Assembly (NCBI RefSeq): GCF_051014685.1
Contig: NC_135059.1
Coordinates: 8,990,001 to 9,054,000 of the forward strand
Length of the DNA: 64,000 nt
Reading direction: 5' to 3'
DNA from: Ptiloglossa arizonensis
Taxonomy: Eukaryota; Arthropoda; Insecta; Hymenoptera; Colletidae
A model generated the notes under the pieces. It saw only the letters and a program-made list of their open reading frames with translations, did no database searches and was not told where the DNA came from. Below are positions 32,491 through 43,383 of the stretch, in pieces. How positions within the stretch are numbered: position 1 is the stretch's first letter; the number at the start of each line of letters is the position of its first letter. The translations under genes were made by a program, and so were the position numbers.

Positions 32491-33900
32491 GAGAGCCCTC
32501 TTTGCTGTAAAATTCCCCTTCCTCGATCGTAAGAGCTCCGAAACGAGAGAGACACAGTTCCAACCACCGGGTGACAAAGCGTTCGGCAAACGAGACCGAA
32601 CGAGTGACCCGATTACGGGAAAGAGAGGGCCGAGATCCACGATAACCGAGCGTTCCAGTCGTAATTCAAAACTGACCGGTTTCCGGGAGCGGTGGTGTTC
32701 GGGGCCGCCTCGAAATCTCTATTAAAGCGTCGCTTTACTCCCACCCGCCCGCCCCCCGCCCACCTCCCCACCCGTCCCACCGCGCGCCACAAGACACTGT
32801 ATGGTAATTAGCCGGAGAAACTTGCCAGGGCGAATTGTAGCGGGCGCCGTGGCGAACTATGCCCGCATGCCCCTTGGGTACCAAATACCAGCACCGGGTA
32901 GGTGGGTTAGGTGGTGCCGACATTACTAAAATGTCAGAGAATGTCACCCATCTCATAATCTATGCCCCACGCCCCTCCGTCTCCCCTGCCGGCGGCCTCT
33001 ATCCAACCGCTAACCTCGAGGTTTCACCGGGCAGAGCCCTCGGTTAAACCCTCCCTCCCTTCCTCTTCCTCTCTCTCTCTCTCTCTCTCCCCCTCCTCGA
33101 CAACCGTTCGGTCCTAGCCGCTTGCGGCCCCTCTGGAACTCACCCCTTCCCCCAGCGCCACCAAATCCCCCCACCCCGCCTCTCCAACGTCGTCGTTGCA
33201 CTCTCCAGCTACCCCCACCACTTTTCTCTTTCCACTGGGTAGGCTCCCCGGGTGCAGCGGCCGCATTCTCGCGAGAAATTAATTTGGCCCTATTAAAATG
33301 ATCACTTCTGGATTTAAGTTACGATCCCTCCGGTCTTCGTCGTCCTCCACCTCCTCCTCCTCCACCCCCGTACTTCTCACCGTTGCTCCCCTCTACGTCT
33401 ATCCAGAGCGGTTCAGCGTCGTTCCAGCGTTCCATCGGGAGAATGGAGGCCCTCCCCCCACCCCATTCACGGCTCGCATCCCTCTCCACGGCTTTCTCCG
33501 TGTCATTCGTCGCGGTAGCGGGTCCGTGACGTTTCGCCGGCACGATTGCCAGCTCGAGGGTGGCTCGAGGTGGCGCGGCTGGCTCTGCCGACGCTGTTAT
33601 GTACGAGCACCGAGAAGAGGCTCCCGCGCGACCCCCCACCACCGCCACTACCATCGTCACCGCCCACTCCCACTACCCCCCACCCACCGAGACATAAGAG
33701 GTTTTAGCTGCCGCGTAAACGGAAGAGAGCGCGTTCGTCGACTGATGCGAGGATAAAGGTCGACCCGGTATATAAGCTCCGAAGTGTATAACCGCGGGAT
33801 CCTCGCGAGCCCGTGAAATAAAGGATAATATATGACGCCCGCGTCGCTGGATCATCCTTACCATCCACGAGGGGCGATTGTGGAACCGTATACGTGACCT
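32491..33900. other. long GC-rich island, conserved-element candidate
   Basis: The longest GC-rich block in the window, with C/T-rich patches (33050-33090, 33120-33190), TCC triplet runs at 33340-33366, and a CCACC repeat at 33640-33690. It contains homeodomain-type TAATTA near 32810 and an inverted repeat at 32919-32935. Opposed long ORFs (152 codons plus at 33298-33756, 113 codons minus at 33660-33319) overlap, so neither is trusted. A promoter/enhancer island or untranslated exon is more likely than a protein gene. Confidence 0.4.
32919..32935. other. inverted repeat GACATT..AATGTC
   Basis: GACATT and AATGTC separated by five bases in the GC-rich island. Potential dimer binding site; function unknown. 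Confidence 0.4.
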
Positions 33901-34910
33901 TCGTGACGCGTTACACTCGGTTGCTAGTTTTTTTTTTTCGATGACAACGAACGCGAACAACGACTCCACAGGAGAATGATTTCGTGATCGTGGAATTTTC
34001 AGATCGGTGCGAGTAGAATTCGAACGGTACACGAAGGTACGGTATTTTCTTTCGGATGAAATTTCAAGCGCGATAAGTTCGTTTGTTTCGATTGTCCAGC
34101 GAAGTGGATGGAAACTCTGGTGCGCGGAAGAATAGCAAATGGAATTGGATGGAAATTTTGTTTCTGAATTCGATCGTTGCTTCGGAGGAACAGCGAATGG
34201 AATTCCGTCGGAATTTAATTTTTGAAATTTCATGTATCGTTCTTTTGCTGAAATTTCGTACGATTATATTTTGCTGCACGAAAGAATCGTACGGAAATTT
34301 CATTTCTTAATCGTGTTTTCTCTTTCGCGAACATTTCGTACCGTTGTTCTTTAGTGTACGCTGGAAGAACAGAGAATAGAATCGTATGGAAATTTTAGGT
34401 CTGAATTAGATACTTTTCTCATAGAAATTTCGCACCGTCGTCCTTTAACGTGCTAGAGAATTGTAAATACAATCGTATGGAAATTTAGTTTCCAATTCAC
34501 GACAGATATCCATTCCAATCGAAAATAACAGTTCAACGATCGAACAGTTTATTATTTCGTGAACAGGCGTTGTGGATAACAATTCAACGAGATATTTTTC
34601 ACGGTAACCAATAAACTTCGTTAAATATTCCACGCGGTTAGGAATATTTCTCGTTAGTTTTTAATATTTTTATTCTCGTTAGTCTTCGATATTTCATTAT
34701 TCTGGTAACGTATTTTAATTAACACGGTATTTTAACAACCGGTATTCCCCAACGAATTGAGTTCCTTTTATATCAAAATGTCGGAGAACCTTACGTTTAC
34801 GTATTTCATTATAAAGTTTTTCGAGGTATATTATATACGACCAAATAGAAACCTCGCGGAAGATATATTGCACGCTGTTCGAAAAGAAACTAAGGAAACA
34901 AGAACTTGAC
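33901..34910. repeat. AT-rich region with degenerate ~90-bp repeats
   Basis: AATCGTA(C/T)GGAAATTT recurs near 34284, 34379 and 34468, each preceded by a TTTCG.ACCGT.GT(C/T)CTTTA-like box and GAA(T/C)AG. The periodicity is 90-95 bp and diverged. ORFs here are Asn/Ile/Phe-rich and short. Confidence 0.55.
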
Positions 34911-34936
34911 GTGTGCAACGCAACGTTAGTTTATGC

Positions 34937-35419
34937 ATGGAACCTTGCTTTACAATTTATCACATTCGTCCTACATTTTTCGTTTCTCGCACAATGAAAA
35001 TAGAAAATCGATCAAATCAATTTTTGCTTCAAGTTTTGCTTCCTCCCTCCGTACAAGAAATACAACACCTGGTAAATATTCAAACCGTTAATACAACACC
35101 TACAGTGAAAATAATACTAAAATAACCAGTATCGAAATAATAATTAAATATCATTCGTGTTTTTCAGATGAAAATTGGAAAAATCGTGATTCTAAAATTG
35201 TTACTTTTAATATCATCAAGGATACCATTTCTCACGTTTTACATTGTCGTTTTAAACATTTTATTTACTCGTATTTCGACAAATACAATTGGCACTACTA
35301 TATTCTTCCTTTATTTCGAAATACGTTTCCTTTTCAATTTTCTCGATATCATTCTTGTTTTGTTTTTACAAATTTTTCCCAAACCTTGGCAAATTCGTCA
35401 AATTGGTCAGGTATACTAG
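34937..35419 (+). CDS. weak two-exon ORF pair with ~96-bp intron
   Basis: An ATG at 34937 opens a frame to a CTG|GTAAAT donor at 35071. After a short AT-rich gap, TTCGTGTTTTTCAG at 35167 leads into an ATG-starting segment that is open in the same phase to a stop at 35419. The second part is strongly hydrophobic (Leu/Ile/Phe, two possible membrane spans). AT-rich sequence readily produces such peptides and the minus strand is also open for 118 codons here, so confidence is low. No family recognised. Confidence 0.13.
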
Positions 35420-35608
35420 TTCGCATATGTACGATACTTTCAGTCGATACTAAAAGGGTCGAATACCTGGATATCGCAAATACCTTGGCTCCAATTATTT
35501 GCCATTCCAACGTATTTGTTATCTCGAATATCCAGTAGCTAAAACGATCGCAAAATCTATCGAAATCGAATGCACCCCTCGTTCGAAGGGGTATTAAAAG
35601 ATCCTCTG

Positions 35609-35630
35609 TATACACAGGTTGATCAAAAAG
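35609..35630 (+). mobile_element. transposon-terminus-like motif
   Basis: TATACACAGGTTGATCAAAA followed by AG resembles the TATACAGGGTGATCAAAAAG-type ends common in insect interspersed repeats. Sequence to about 35712 may belong to the same relic. No partner end was found. Confidence 0.35.
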
Positions 35631-35712
35631 AAGACACAACAACCCAGGTGAATGTTTTCGACGTATAATTCGAAGCAACGGCACGTTTCCACCTAATCCT
35701 CGCATTGTGGAG

Positions 35713-36595
35713 GAATTATTTTTTAACGCATCGGGACAACAAACGGTCCGCTACTCTGACAAAATGCTCGTGAATTTTTCCACTAGGTTGACGTGAACTA
35801 TACTCTGTCCAACGAGACGAGGCAGAAGATAACGCGAGTGCACGTGAGGGACGCGTGACCAGGCCAGGACTGGCGGAGAATTTTAGATAAACCTGAATAC
35901 TTAAAAAGAACAAACTACTTTAATATAGAAATATTCGTTGAGAATATAAATAATATAAATATATATAGAAATAATGAAAGAAGGAAGAGCATACACACCC
36001 ACAAGAGTAAGTAGTGAGAAAAATCAATTCTTTTAATATTTACAATTCAGCACCGAATGTACATTGAAAATTATATAAATAGAATTTAACTCGTGTTCGA
36101 ATTTCAAATACCAGAATCATTTACATTTGCAATAAATAATTCCAAAGTATTTTCAATCGTGCCATTCAATTCCCAGAATTTATTTTCTACATTAGAAGGT
36201 TTGGATCCTTTTCTAATGTCGATGAAAAGAAACAGAAGAAAAGAGAAATTTCCCATGTGACCATGATGAGCAAATTTGGAAGTCATTAAGCATTGACTAT
36301 TCGAGGGACAGTTGTCGAACACGGAAAATGATACAAAGTAACTAAAACTAAAAAATAGATTAATTAGACATATAATATATAGAACTACAAAACTTATCGA
36401 ACAACCTGGTACTATACTGTTCAGTAAGTTTTATCGAACGACAAAATTTATCGAACAATCTAGTAATTATAAAATGGAATATTAACACTCTCACCGTGCA
36501 ACATTTTTCAAGTTACTTAAATTTTTCCCACACCACGTGGCATATTTCTTAACACGGTACGTCCCAAAGAGCATCAGAAACAGAATTCAGACGTG
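35713..36595. other. AT-rich unique sequence with a small dispersed element
   Basis: AAAACTTATCGAACAACCT at about 36389 recurs at about 49104 and in diverged form at 36436 and 43520. An ATATAAATATATATAG patch is near 35944-35970. No gene. Confidence 0.4.
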
Positions 36596-36886
36596 TGTTC
36601 AACACTTCGAGGTTTCAAATTCGTTCTTCAGTGGACAGGAGAGCTCACGGTGAAAACCCACTGTAAAATCATCCCTGGTTGCTTAACTGGTGTCGCAGCG
36701 TCGATCACGTGGACAGTTTGTTTATTTCCCCTGCCACGTATCATTGGACTTCTCACGCAGAGAGTACAGAGAGTTCGACGACCTTCGAATTCTAAGAGAG
36801 AGGGGACGCTCGTAGGGTTTCCCGGAAATAAGCAATTCCACGTTAAGGTTACCGACGATGCGCAAAACGTACTCGGGTCACTTTAA
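36596..36886 (+). CDS. weak ORF, possible exon
   Basis: A good acceptor (TTCGTTCTTCAG, ending 36633) precedes an open frame that continues to a stop at 36886. The frame is also open upstream of the acceptor. The peptide has a mixed composition with a central hydrophobic patch (ITWTVCLFPLPRIIGLL). No convincing donor or ATG context. Product not recognised. Confidence 0.13.
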   Translation, partial: CSTLRGFKFVLQWTGELTVKTHCKIIPGCLTGVAASITWTVCLFPLPRIIGLLTQRVQRVRRPSNSKREGTLVGFPGNKQFHVKVTDDAQNVLGSL

Positions 36887-36939
36887 CGTGTCGAAAAATT
36901 AATTAAAAGCAAACGAAGACGCGAAGTGTAACGGAGACT

Positions 36940-37430
36940 ACTTCGTGAAATTGGAACGGAGCGAGTGGTGGGCGCGAGGGAAAGTACCGGTCCGAAAAGC
37001 GCGGGAAACGGTTCGTATTCCCATTGGTGGGGTGGCAGGTACTCGAGTCGCGGCCGTGGCGTGAATAAAAAATTCCTCAACGCGCTCGCGGTTGTTAATT
37101 CCTAAGGTGGAACGGGGATTTATAAATTACCCGGCATCGATACGTACTCGCGTTGCTGGAGAGTAACCACCCCACCCGCCAACACCACCGCCGCCATCGC
37201 CGACCCAGCCCCAACGGGGGATGCTTGCACCAGCCGGTGTACATGCATAGTGGCTGAATAAGTAATAAAATATGTCGTCCACGCTCCTGGGATGCTGAGC
37301 GTGACCGCGCGTAATATTACGCGCCCGGTGCATGGTTTACCCCCGACGGTTGCTTGCCCGGGGAAACAATTTCCTTCGACGTTGTAGAAAATGGTCAGCG
37401 TAACGCGACCGCGATGAACGCGGATCGGTG
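36940..37430. other. GC-rich island with inverted-repeat words
   Basis: CpG-rich unique DNA including GCGCGTAATATTACGCGC (37306-37323), a perfect 18-bp palindrome, and CACCACCGCCGCCATCG triplets. No exon with paired splice sites. Confidence 0.4.
37306..37323. other. perfect 18-bp palindrome
   Basis: GCGCGTAATATTACGCGC equals its own reverse complement. It sits in a GC-rich island and contains TAAT..ATTA homeodomain-type half-sites facing each other. Confidence 0.55.
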
Positions 37431-37539
37431 AAATTTCAGTGGAGGGAAATTACTCCGTACGGTGGAGTGGTCGTTGGTTGGTTGAATTTTCGAGCTTTGC
37501 GTTTGACGCGAATTGAATTATCTCTTGACGGGGAGGGTG

Positions 37540-38245
37540 AACGTTCACTGTGTGAAGAGTGGGAGATTCTTAAGAGGGGAGGAGGGGGAAGTGGCGTTCC
37601 AATTGGTTCCGAATCGGGCCTGTTCGAGAAAGGGGACTTGTGTGGTGTTTGTGGTGTTTGTCGAGGGTAAGGGACGGGAGTAGTTTTGACAGAGAGGAGG
37701 GAGGGAGAGAGAGAGAGAGAGAAATGCAAAAAAATGGGCATTAATTGTATTAGGTGTGTTTAGACGATCAACGATTATGTATCTAGGTGGTAGAAACGGA
37801 GTGGAGGAAATTCTAACCTTACAATTGGCTCGAATCGGGCCTGTTTGAGAATTGGGCTCTATTTAATCTATGTCGATTGTAAGGGACAAAAGTAGTTTTG
37901 GAAAAGAGAAATAGCGAGACGAATGCAAAAAAATGGGCATTAATTGTATTAGGTGTGTTTAGGCGATTAATGATTATGTATCTAGGTGGTAGAAACGGAG
38001 TGGAGGAAATTCTAACCTTACAATTGGCTCGAATCGGGCCTGTTTGAGAATTGGGCTCTATTTAATCTATGTCGATTGTAAGGGACAAAAGTAGTTTTGG
38101 AAAAGAGAAATAGCGAGACGAATGCAAAAAAATGGGCATTAATTGTATTAGGTGTGTTTAGGCGATTAATGATTATGTATCTAGGTGGTAGAAACGGAGT
38201 GGAGGAAATTCTAACCTTACAATTGGCTCGAATCGGGCCTGTTTG
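37540..38245. repeat. 199-bp tandem repeat, recent
   Basis: AAATGGGCA occurs at 37732, 37931 and 38130, spaced exactly 199 bp. The two complete units appear identical over their length (GTATTAGGTGTGTTTAGGCG, GATTATGTATCTAGGTGGTA, AATTGGCTCGAATCGGGCCT). A diverged unit with a GA microsatellite (37700-37722) forms the left edge. Confidence 0.96.
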
Positions 38246-38359
38246 AGATATGAGCGAATTTGAGAAAATTAGGCGTCTCGACTTACGTGTTGAAAACATA
38301 GAGACGAAGGACTGAAAAATCGGGACTCGAATTGTCGAAATTGGGTACGGAAGACGATC

Positions 38360-39015
38360 ACTTACGCTTAGTAACCTTTAGTAATGTTCAATAATGTTTA
38401 GTAATCTTTAGTAATATTTAGTAATGTTTAGTAACGTTTAGTAACGTTTAGTAATGTTTAGTAATGTTTAGTAACGTTTAGTAACGTTTAGTAATGTTAG
38501 TAATATTCAATAATATTTAGTAGAGGTGGGCGAGTATCCAACATTTTCAGGTTTCTGCACACCTCTAATGTTTAGTAATGTTAGTAACGTTTAGTACCGT
38601 TCAGAAACGTTCAGAATCGTTCAGAAACGTTCAGTAACATTCAGTAATGTTCACTAACGTTCTACAACGTTCAGAAACATTCAGTAATGTTTAGCAGTAA
38701 TGTTTAGAAACGTTTAGTAACGTTCAGTAATGTTTAGTAACGTTCAGTAACGTTTAGTAACGTCCAGTAACGTTCAGTAACGACTAGTAACGACTAGTAA
38801 CGATTAGTAACGATTAGTAGCGATTAGTAACGATTAGTAACGATTAGTAACGACTAGTAACGATTAGTAACGATTAGTAACGAGTAGTAACGATTAGTAA
38901 CGACTAGCAACGACTAGTAACGACTAGTAACGATTAGTAACGATTAGTAACGATCAGTAACGATTAGTAACGTTTAGTAACGTTTAGTAACGATTAGTAA
39001 CGTTTAGTAACGTTT
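38360..39015. repeat. 10-bp satellite (AGTAACGTTT/AGTAACGATT)
   Basis: About 60 copies. Left part uses GTAATGTTTA and GTAACGTTTA, the centre uses CAGTAACGTT and CAGAAACGTT, and the right part uses AGTAACGATT/AGTAACGACT, showing successive local homogenisation of variants. A 47-bp insertion interrupts it at 38521-38567. Confidence 0.96.
38521..38567. mobile_element. 47-bp hAT-like miniature insertion
   Basis: TAGAGGTGGGCGAG at the left and TCTGCACACCTCTA at the right form inverted ends (TAGAGGTG perfect over 8 bp). They match the hAT-type end CAGAGGTGTGCAAA seen at 62628. The flanking 8-mers ATATTTAG and ATGTTTAG differ by one base, as an 8-bp target duplication would, though the host array itself supplies similar words. 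Confidence 0.5.
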
Positions 39016-39770
39016 AGTAGCGTTACACTAATGTCTATCAATCGAAAAGAAATTCGCTGGCTCAATAATTTCCCTCGTTCGAGTTGAGCGCAATCCCATC
39101 GGGAGCCGGAGCATCGGTCGTTATCGATTACAGGTCGTCGCGTCGATTGATCGAAATTCGTTCACGGTGACGATGACGGGGTCCGGGGCTGGACAGGCGG
39201 GCGTATTTCTAAGTCGATTCTTCCCGAAACGGAGCAAAGGCTGGCCCTTCGCGATAATAACAGGCTCGAATGTTTCGTTATCCGCGCGTGCGATCGTCGT
39301 ATCGGACGAGAGCGGTAATTGGTTGGGAGGTTGCGTGGTGGCGCGCGGAGGCGGGCCCGCCGCGATATGCTTTCTAATATTTGCACACTTTGATTGGAGT
39401 TTGCCCAGACGCCCCTCAAATTAATTACACCCTTTTTTCGCGTGTCCCGCATTCGACGCTGCAGCTACTACGTGAAACGGGGTTGATGGGTGGGGGCGAG
39501 AAAAAGAAAAAAAGAAAAAAAACACGACGAATCCTCCGCGAAAGGTCGTGTCGTCGATCGTTTGGAAACAATCCGCGGAAAGAGTGTTACCGAATTTTAT
39601 ACGAGTTCGTCGCTCGAATCGTGCCTATGGACGATTTCGCGCGACGAAACCGCGACGATCGCGGTTTTATTTCCATCGGCGATTTTCTTCGATGGCGAAC
39701 CAACGATGGAATTACGTTCGATATCCTCGGTCAGTTGCCCCGGTAACGAACGAATTTTCAGCGGCCAATT
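39016..39770. other. GC-rich island
   Basis: CpG-rich unique DNA with an A-rich patch at 39500-39525. Plus ORFs of 85, 121, 148 and 131 codons overlap in all frames and no exon has both splice sites. Regulatory or untranslated exon DNA is possible. Confidence 0.3.
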
Positions 39771-40130
39771 ACATCCATTGCCGCGGGAGAGAAAGGGGGA
39801 AACGAAAAAGAAAAAAAAAGAGAAAAAGAAAGGAGAGAAAAGGAAAACAAAACACCGCTTTTATCCGTTGTTCGATAAACACGATGCTCCTTCAAAGGCA
39901 TCTTCTCAATTATCAATGCCAATTGAGCCAAGATAGCGGATAGAACCGATTTCATCGGTCTCGGCCATCGAGAATCGCTTTTGATCAGCGCTGAATCACC
40001 GATCCGATCCCGAATAATTAAGTACGCATCGCATTTGATCATTAGCGGACCATCGAGCCGGTAATCGATGCTGAATTTTCACCGACTCGTTCCCGGTTGT
40101 TTCGTTTGTTCAGCGACGAACGACGAAGAC
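39771..40130. other. unique sequence
   Basis: A purine-rich stretch at 39790-39850 creates Lys/Arg-rich ORFs. No gene. Confidence 0.3.
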
Positions 40131-40930
40131 GGGTCATTTTCGACCCGTATGATTCTCGTGCCTGGTGAACAAACTTAGAAAAAAAAACAGGCGAAGGTGA
40201 TGTACACGGACGTTGTACAATAGTACATTTGTGGAAGGTGTGTTTACGGTATACGTGTGTGTATGTATTGTAATTTATATGTGAATTGTTAAAGTGTATG
40301 TACCGTTCACGAATCGCGCTCCGATTTCGAAACGGTTATCCAGAACATTAAATTAACTTACTCAGATAAAATTTCGACTAAAATATCGCACTTTCCATGT
40401 ATAAATGGATCTTAGAGCGGGTCAAATGTGACCCAATTTCATCGCCCCTCTGGTTGTAAAAAAGTTATCGAAAAGTCTAGATTAACGATGCACGAACGCG
40501 TCTTATGACGGGTCAAATGTGACCCAACCTCACCGCTCACGAAGCACGCTCCGATTTCGAGAAATTTAAATCAACGTATCCGGATACAATTTCGTCCAAA
40601 ACATCCATCGTTCCATCCGTACAAGTGCATCCCACCCCGGGTCAAACGTGACCCAGTTCCACCGTTCATCCGATTTCGAGGAAGGTACCGATAAATTTCA
40701 ATTGATCTGTTCAGATAAAATTTTACCAAAGCATCGATCCTTCTATGTGTGAATGCATCTTACGGTGGGTCAAACGGGACCCAATTTCACCGTTCATCCG
40801 ATTTCGAGGAAGGTACCGATAAATTTCAATTGATCTGTTCAGATAAAATTTTACCAAAGCATCGATCCTCCGATGTGTGAATGCATCTTACGGTGGGTCG
40901 AACGGGACCCAACGGGAAACTTCACCGTTC
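40131..40930. repeat. GGGTCA..TGACCC palindrome repeat, 85-130-bp units (family B-like)
   Basis: Palindromic cores GGGTCATTTTCGACCC (about 40134), GGGTCAAATGTGACCC (about 40418 and 40510), GGGTCAAACGTGACCC (40640), GGGTCAAACGGGACCC (40766) and GGGTCGAACGGGACCC (40896) are each followed by a (A/T)TTTCACCGTTCA- or CGATTTCGAG-like stretch. The last two full units are almost identical. Confidence 0.88.
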
Positions 40931-41330
40931 TTTTAGTTTCAATGCGTTTCACATGGTTACACGGGCGACCGAAACGCGTTGTCGTCGTGCTCGTACGCGC
41001 CGCGTAAACGTAAACGCAGAACGAGGAGAACGATTTGCGCGGGAGCGTGACGCGTATCGAATTAATTAAAATTCGCCTCTCTGTATCGAGAGCCCGTGGC
41101 CGCTTTCTCACGCGGCGAGACGTTCACTTCTCCCGTGGAGATTTCGACGGTAATAATTGCTAATTACGCGGTATCGACGTCTCGCTAATTAACCAAGGGG
41201 GCGAGAAGAAGGGGGTAAGGGGGGCTGAGCTTTAATTAACCGCGCGTGCCTCGTCGGACTCGGTTCGCGAAAACGGAAACTTTCCCACGACGAGATGTTG
41301 ACTCGAAAGAGCTCAGGAGGCGAGCATGTT
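40931..41330. other. CpG-rich island
   Basis: Unique, balanced, with TAATTA/TTAATTAA words at 41060-41190. No exon with paired splice sites. Confidence 0.3.
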
Positions 41331-41775
41331 TCGAGAATTCCGCGAGATCGTCCGAAATCGTCTAAAATCGTCGAAAATCGTCAAAAATCGTCCAAAAATC
41401 GTCCAAAATCATCCAAAATCGTCCAAAATTGTCCAAAATTGTCCAAAATCGTCAAAAATTGTCAAAAATCGTCCAAAATTGTCCAAAATCGTCAAAAATT
41501 GTCAAAAATCGTCCAAAATTGTCCAAAATTGTCCAAAATCGTCCAAAATCGTCCAAAATCGTCCAAAATCGTCCAAAATCGTCCAAAATCGTCCAAAATC
41601 GTCCAAAATCATCCAAAATCGTCCAAAATCGTTCAAAATTATTCAAAATTATCCAAAATCGTCCAAAATTGTCCAAAATTGTCAAAAATCGTTCGAAATC
41701 GTTCAAAATCGTTAAAAATTGTCCAAAATTGTCCAAAATCCTCCAAAATCCTCCAAAATCCTCCAAAATCGTCTG
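41331..41775. repeat. 10-bp satellite (CGTCCAAAAT), over 40 copies
   Basis: Near-pure repetition of CGTCCAAAAT with CGTCAAAAAT, TGTCCAAAAT and CCTCCAAAAT variants. Because 10 is not divisible by three, all three frames run through the same 10-residue cycle, giving long Ser/Lys/Val/Gln/Asn ORFs on plus and Phe/Trp/Leu/Asp ORFs on minus. All are artefacts. Confidence 0.97.
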
Positions 41776-43095
41776 TGCTCGGTACTGTCCCCGATTATGC
41801 GAATTTTACCTCGGTCCAGAGTGTCTTCAGAAACGAGAATCAGAACGGTTGAAATTTTTGTCGAACGTAGACATTTTCTCAAAAAAATTCTTTCTCTTCG
41901 ATTTATTTTCAGTTAGTTGTCAAAGGGATGTCTCTATTTATTTATCAAACGGGATACATTGTTCGATATAGAGTGTGAGAAACGTTTGAAAACCGATAAA
42001 TGAAAAATGTATTGCATATATATAGTGGAGGTTGAATGTTTGGAACTCGACGAGATTTTTACGTAGGGTACTGATAAACAATTATTTATGGTATTATTTA
42101 TAGAATCTCGCGTCACTTTGGCAAGATGTATATAAAACGTACGGTTCGATGTTACATAAAACAATTTTCTGCCCGTGTTTTTCTAAATAATTATTTTCTT
42201 TGGACCTCTGTACCGTTCAAGTGATTCCAAGTATCTTTTTAATTAATTGTTCCTAACGGAATGTTCTTGCAACGTTCGTTTATCACCTTCCACGAGCGTT
42301 GGCGAACATTTCGATCGAGGTCTTCCCAGCATGATTCAATTGACGATAAGTCGACAAAAGAGACACATACCTACAGAGAACAACGATAAAGTAATTCATA
42401 CCGCTCGTTTCTAGACACGGATTAAAATAACTGAACCGTTATAGTCACTTTTCACTAATTATCCCATCAAATGTAGATCATAGCAACGAGTCACTAAGAT
42501 CGTAAATAAATTACCGTAATCGTAACAAAAAGAAAATCATCTCTGAGACCCAATGATCGACGAATCGCATTCGTGGATTCGAAACGAATTTTCGACGCGT
42601 CATGATCGAGTTTCGTTTTGTACATTTAGGTTGAAATTAATTATCGAAAGATTCCGCGGGATCAACTATTTTCGAAAGTTTAATCCTGTTCGCGGTTGAA
42701 CCGACAACCGACTACCAAAGCACGCTGTGTATAACTGTATAGGTCGATTTAGCCGTCAGTCATTCGAAAAGCTCATTTGAGTTTTCGCGTACGTACCTAT
42801 TTCCCTCTGTGAACGTTTAAGGAGAAAAATGTCGGAATTTCTAACCGAATGAACTTCTCGAGCGGGCTTGGTACCGTGTTTGCTCATATCCATCCTGTAT
42901 AGCGGCTATCATCATCTCCCACGGAGTCTAGCTCGATATTATTGGAACGCGAACAACCCTCTCCCAACGTTCTCCGCGGAGTATAACGTAAGCCCTTAAG
43001 AAACCGAGACCTTCTCCATACATCATCGGGAATGACGGGGCACGTGACGCAACGTGACGCGAAACGGCCGAGGCGACACGGTGAGCACCACCGCA
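41776..43095. other. mostly AT-rich unique sequence
   Basis: Small ORFs only. A donor-like CACG|GTGAGC is at 43080/43081 without an open exon before it. No repeat found. Confidence 0.35.
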
Positions 43096-43151
43096 TCGAG
43101 TGATCGTTCATCGTTCGCATAATGCCGCAAATATTCTATTCTTTCGGCCAG

Positions 43152-43383
43152 TGTCGACGCGAGATCAAGCGATGAAACAATATCTCGACACGGGATTGAT
43201 TAGCGGCTGTATCGAGTCTCCCGGGATCGTTGCAACCGCGGTTATTAATTACCATTTCGACAAATGGAGAGTTCACTTTATCGAATGTTCAGTTTGCTTT
43301 TTTTTCTTCGGTGGTACACAGAAGTACAATTTTGTAATTGTCGATTCTTTCGGTGATTTTTTTCCTACGTTTAAACAATTTGT
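43152..43383 (+). CDS. candidate exon, duplicated and decayed next door
   Basis: Acceptor TTCTTTCGGCCAG ends at 43151 and donor TTTGT|GTAAGT starts at 43384. The 232-bp segment is open throughout in one frame (phase 1 in, phase 2 out). The peptide includes STRDQAMKQYLDTGLISGCI and a Cys/Phe-rich centre. Its second half recurs at 43433-43530 (offset 202 bp) with stops. Either a real exon has been partly duplicated, or this is a chance ORF in an old repeat. Product unknown. Confidence 0.2.

Noticed and set aside
33298..33756. 152-codon plus ORF and 113-codon minus ORF in the GC-rich island
   Set aside because: They are antiparallel and overlapping, and contain TCC/GGA and CCACC runs; typical of GC-rich non-coding DNA.
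35349..35705. 118-codon minus ORF with a fairly natural residue mix
   Set aside because: Its start lies in a transposon-end-like relic (35609-35712) and no transposase motif is visible; the plus strand is open too.
41295..41971. Lys/Ser/Gln/Val repeat ORFs of 129-185 codons and the opposite Phe/Trp/Asp ORF
   Set aside because: They follow from the 10-bp unit; all three frames encode the same cycle.
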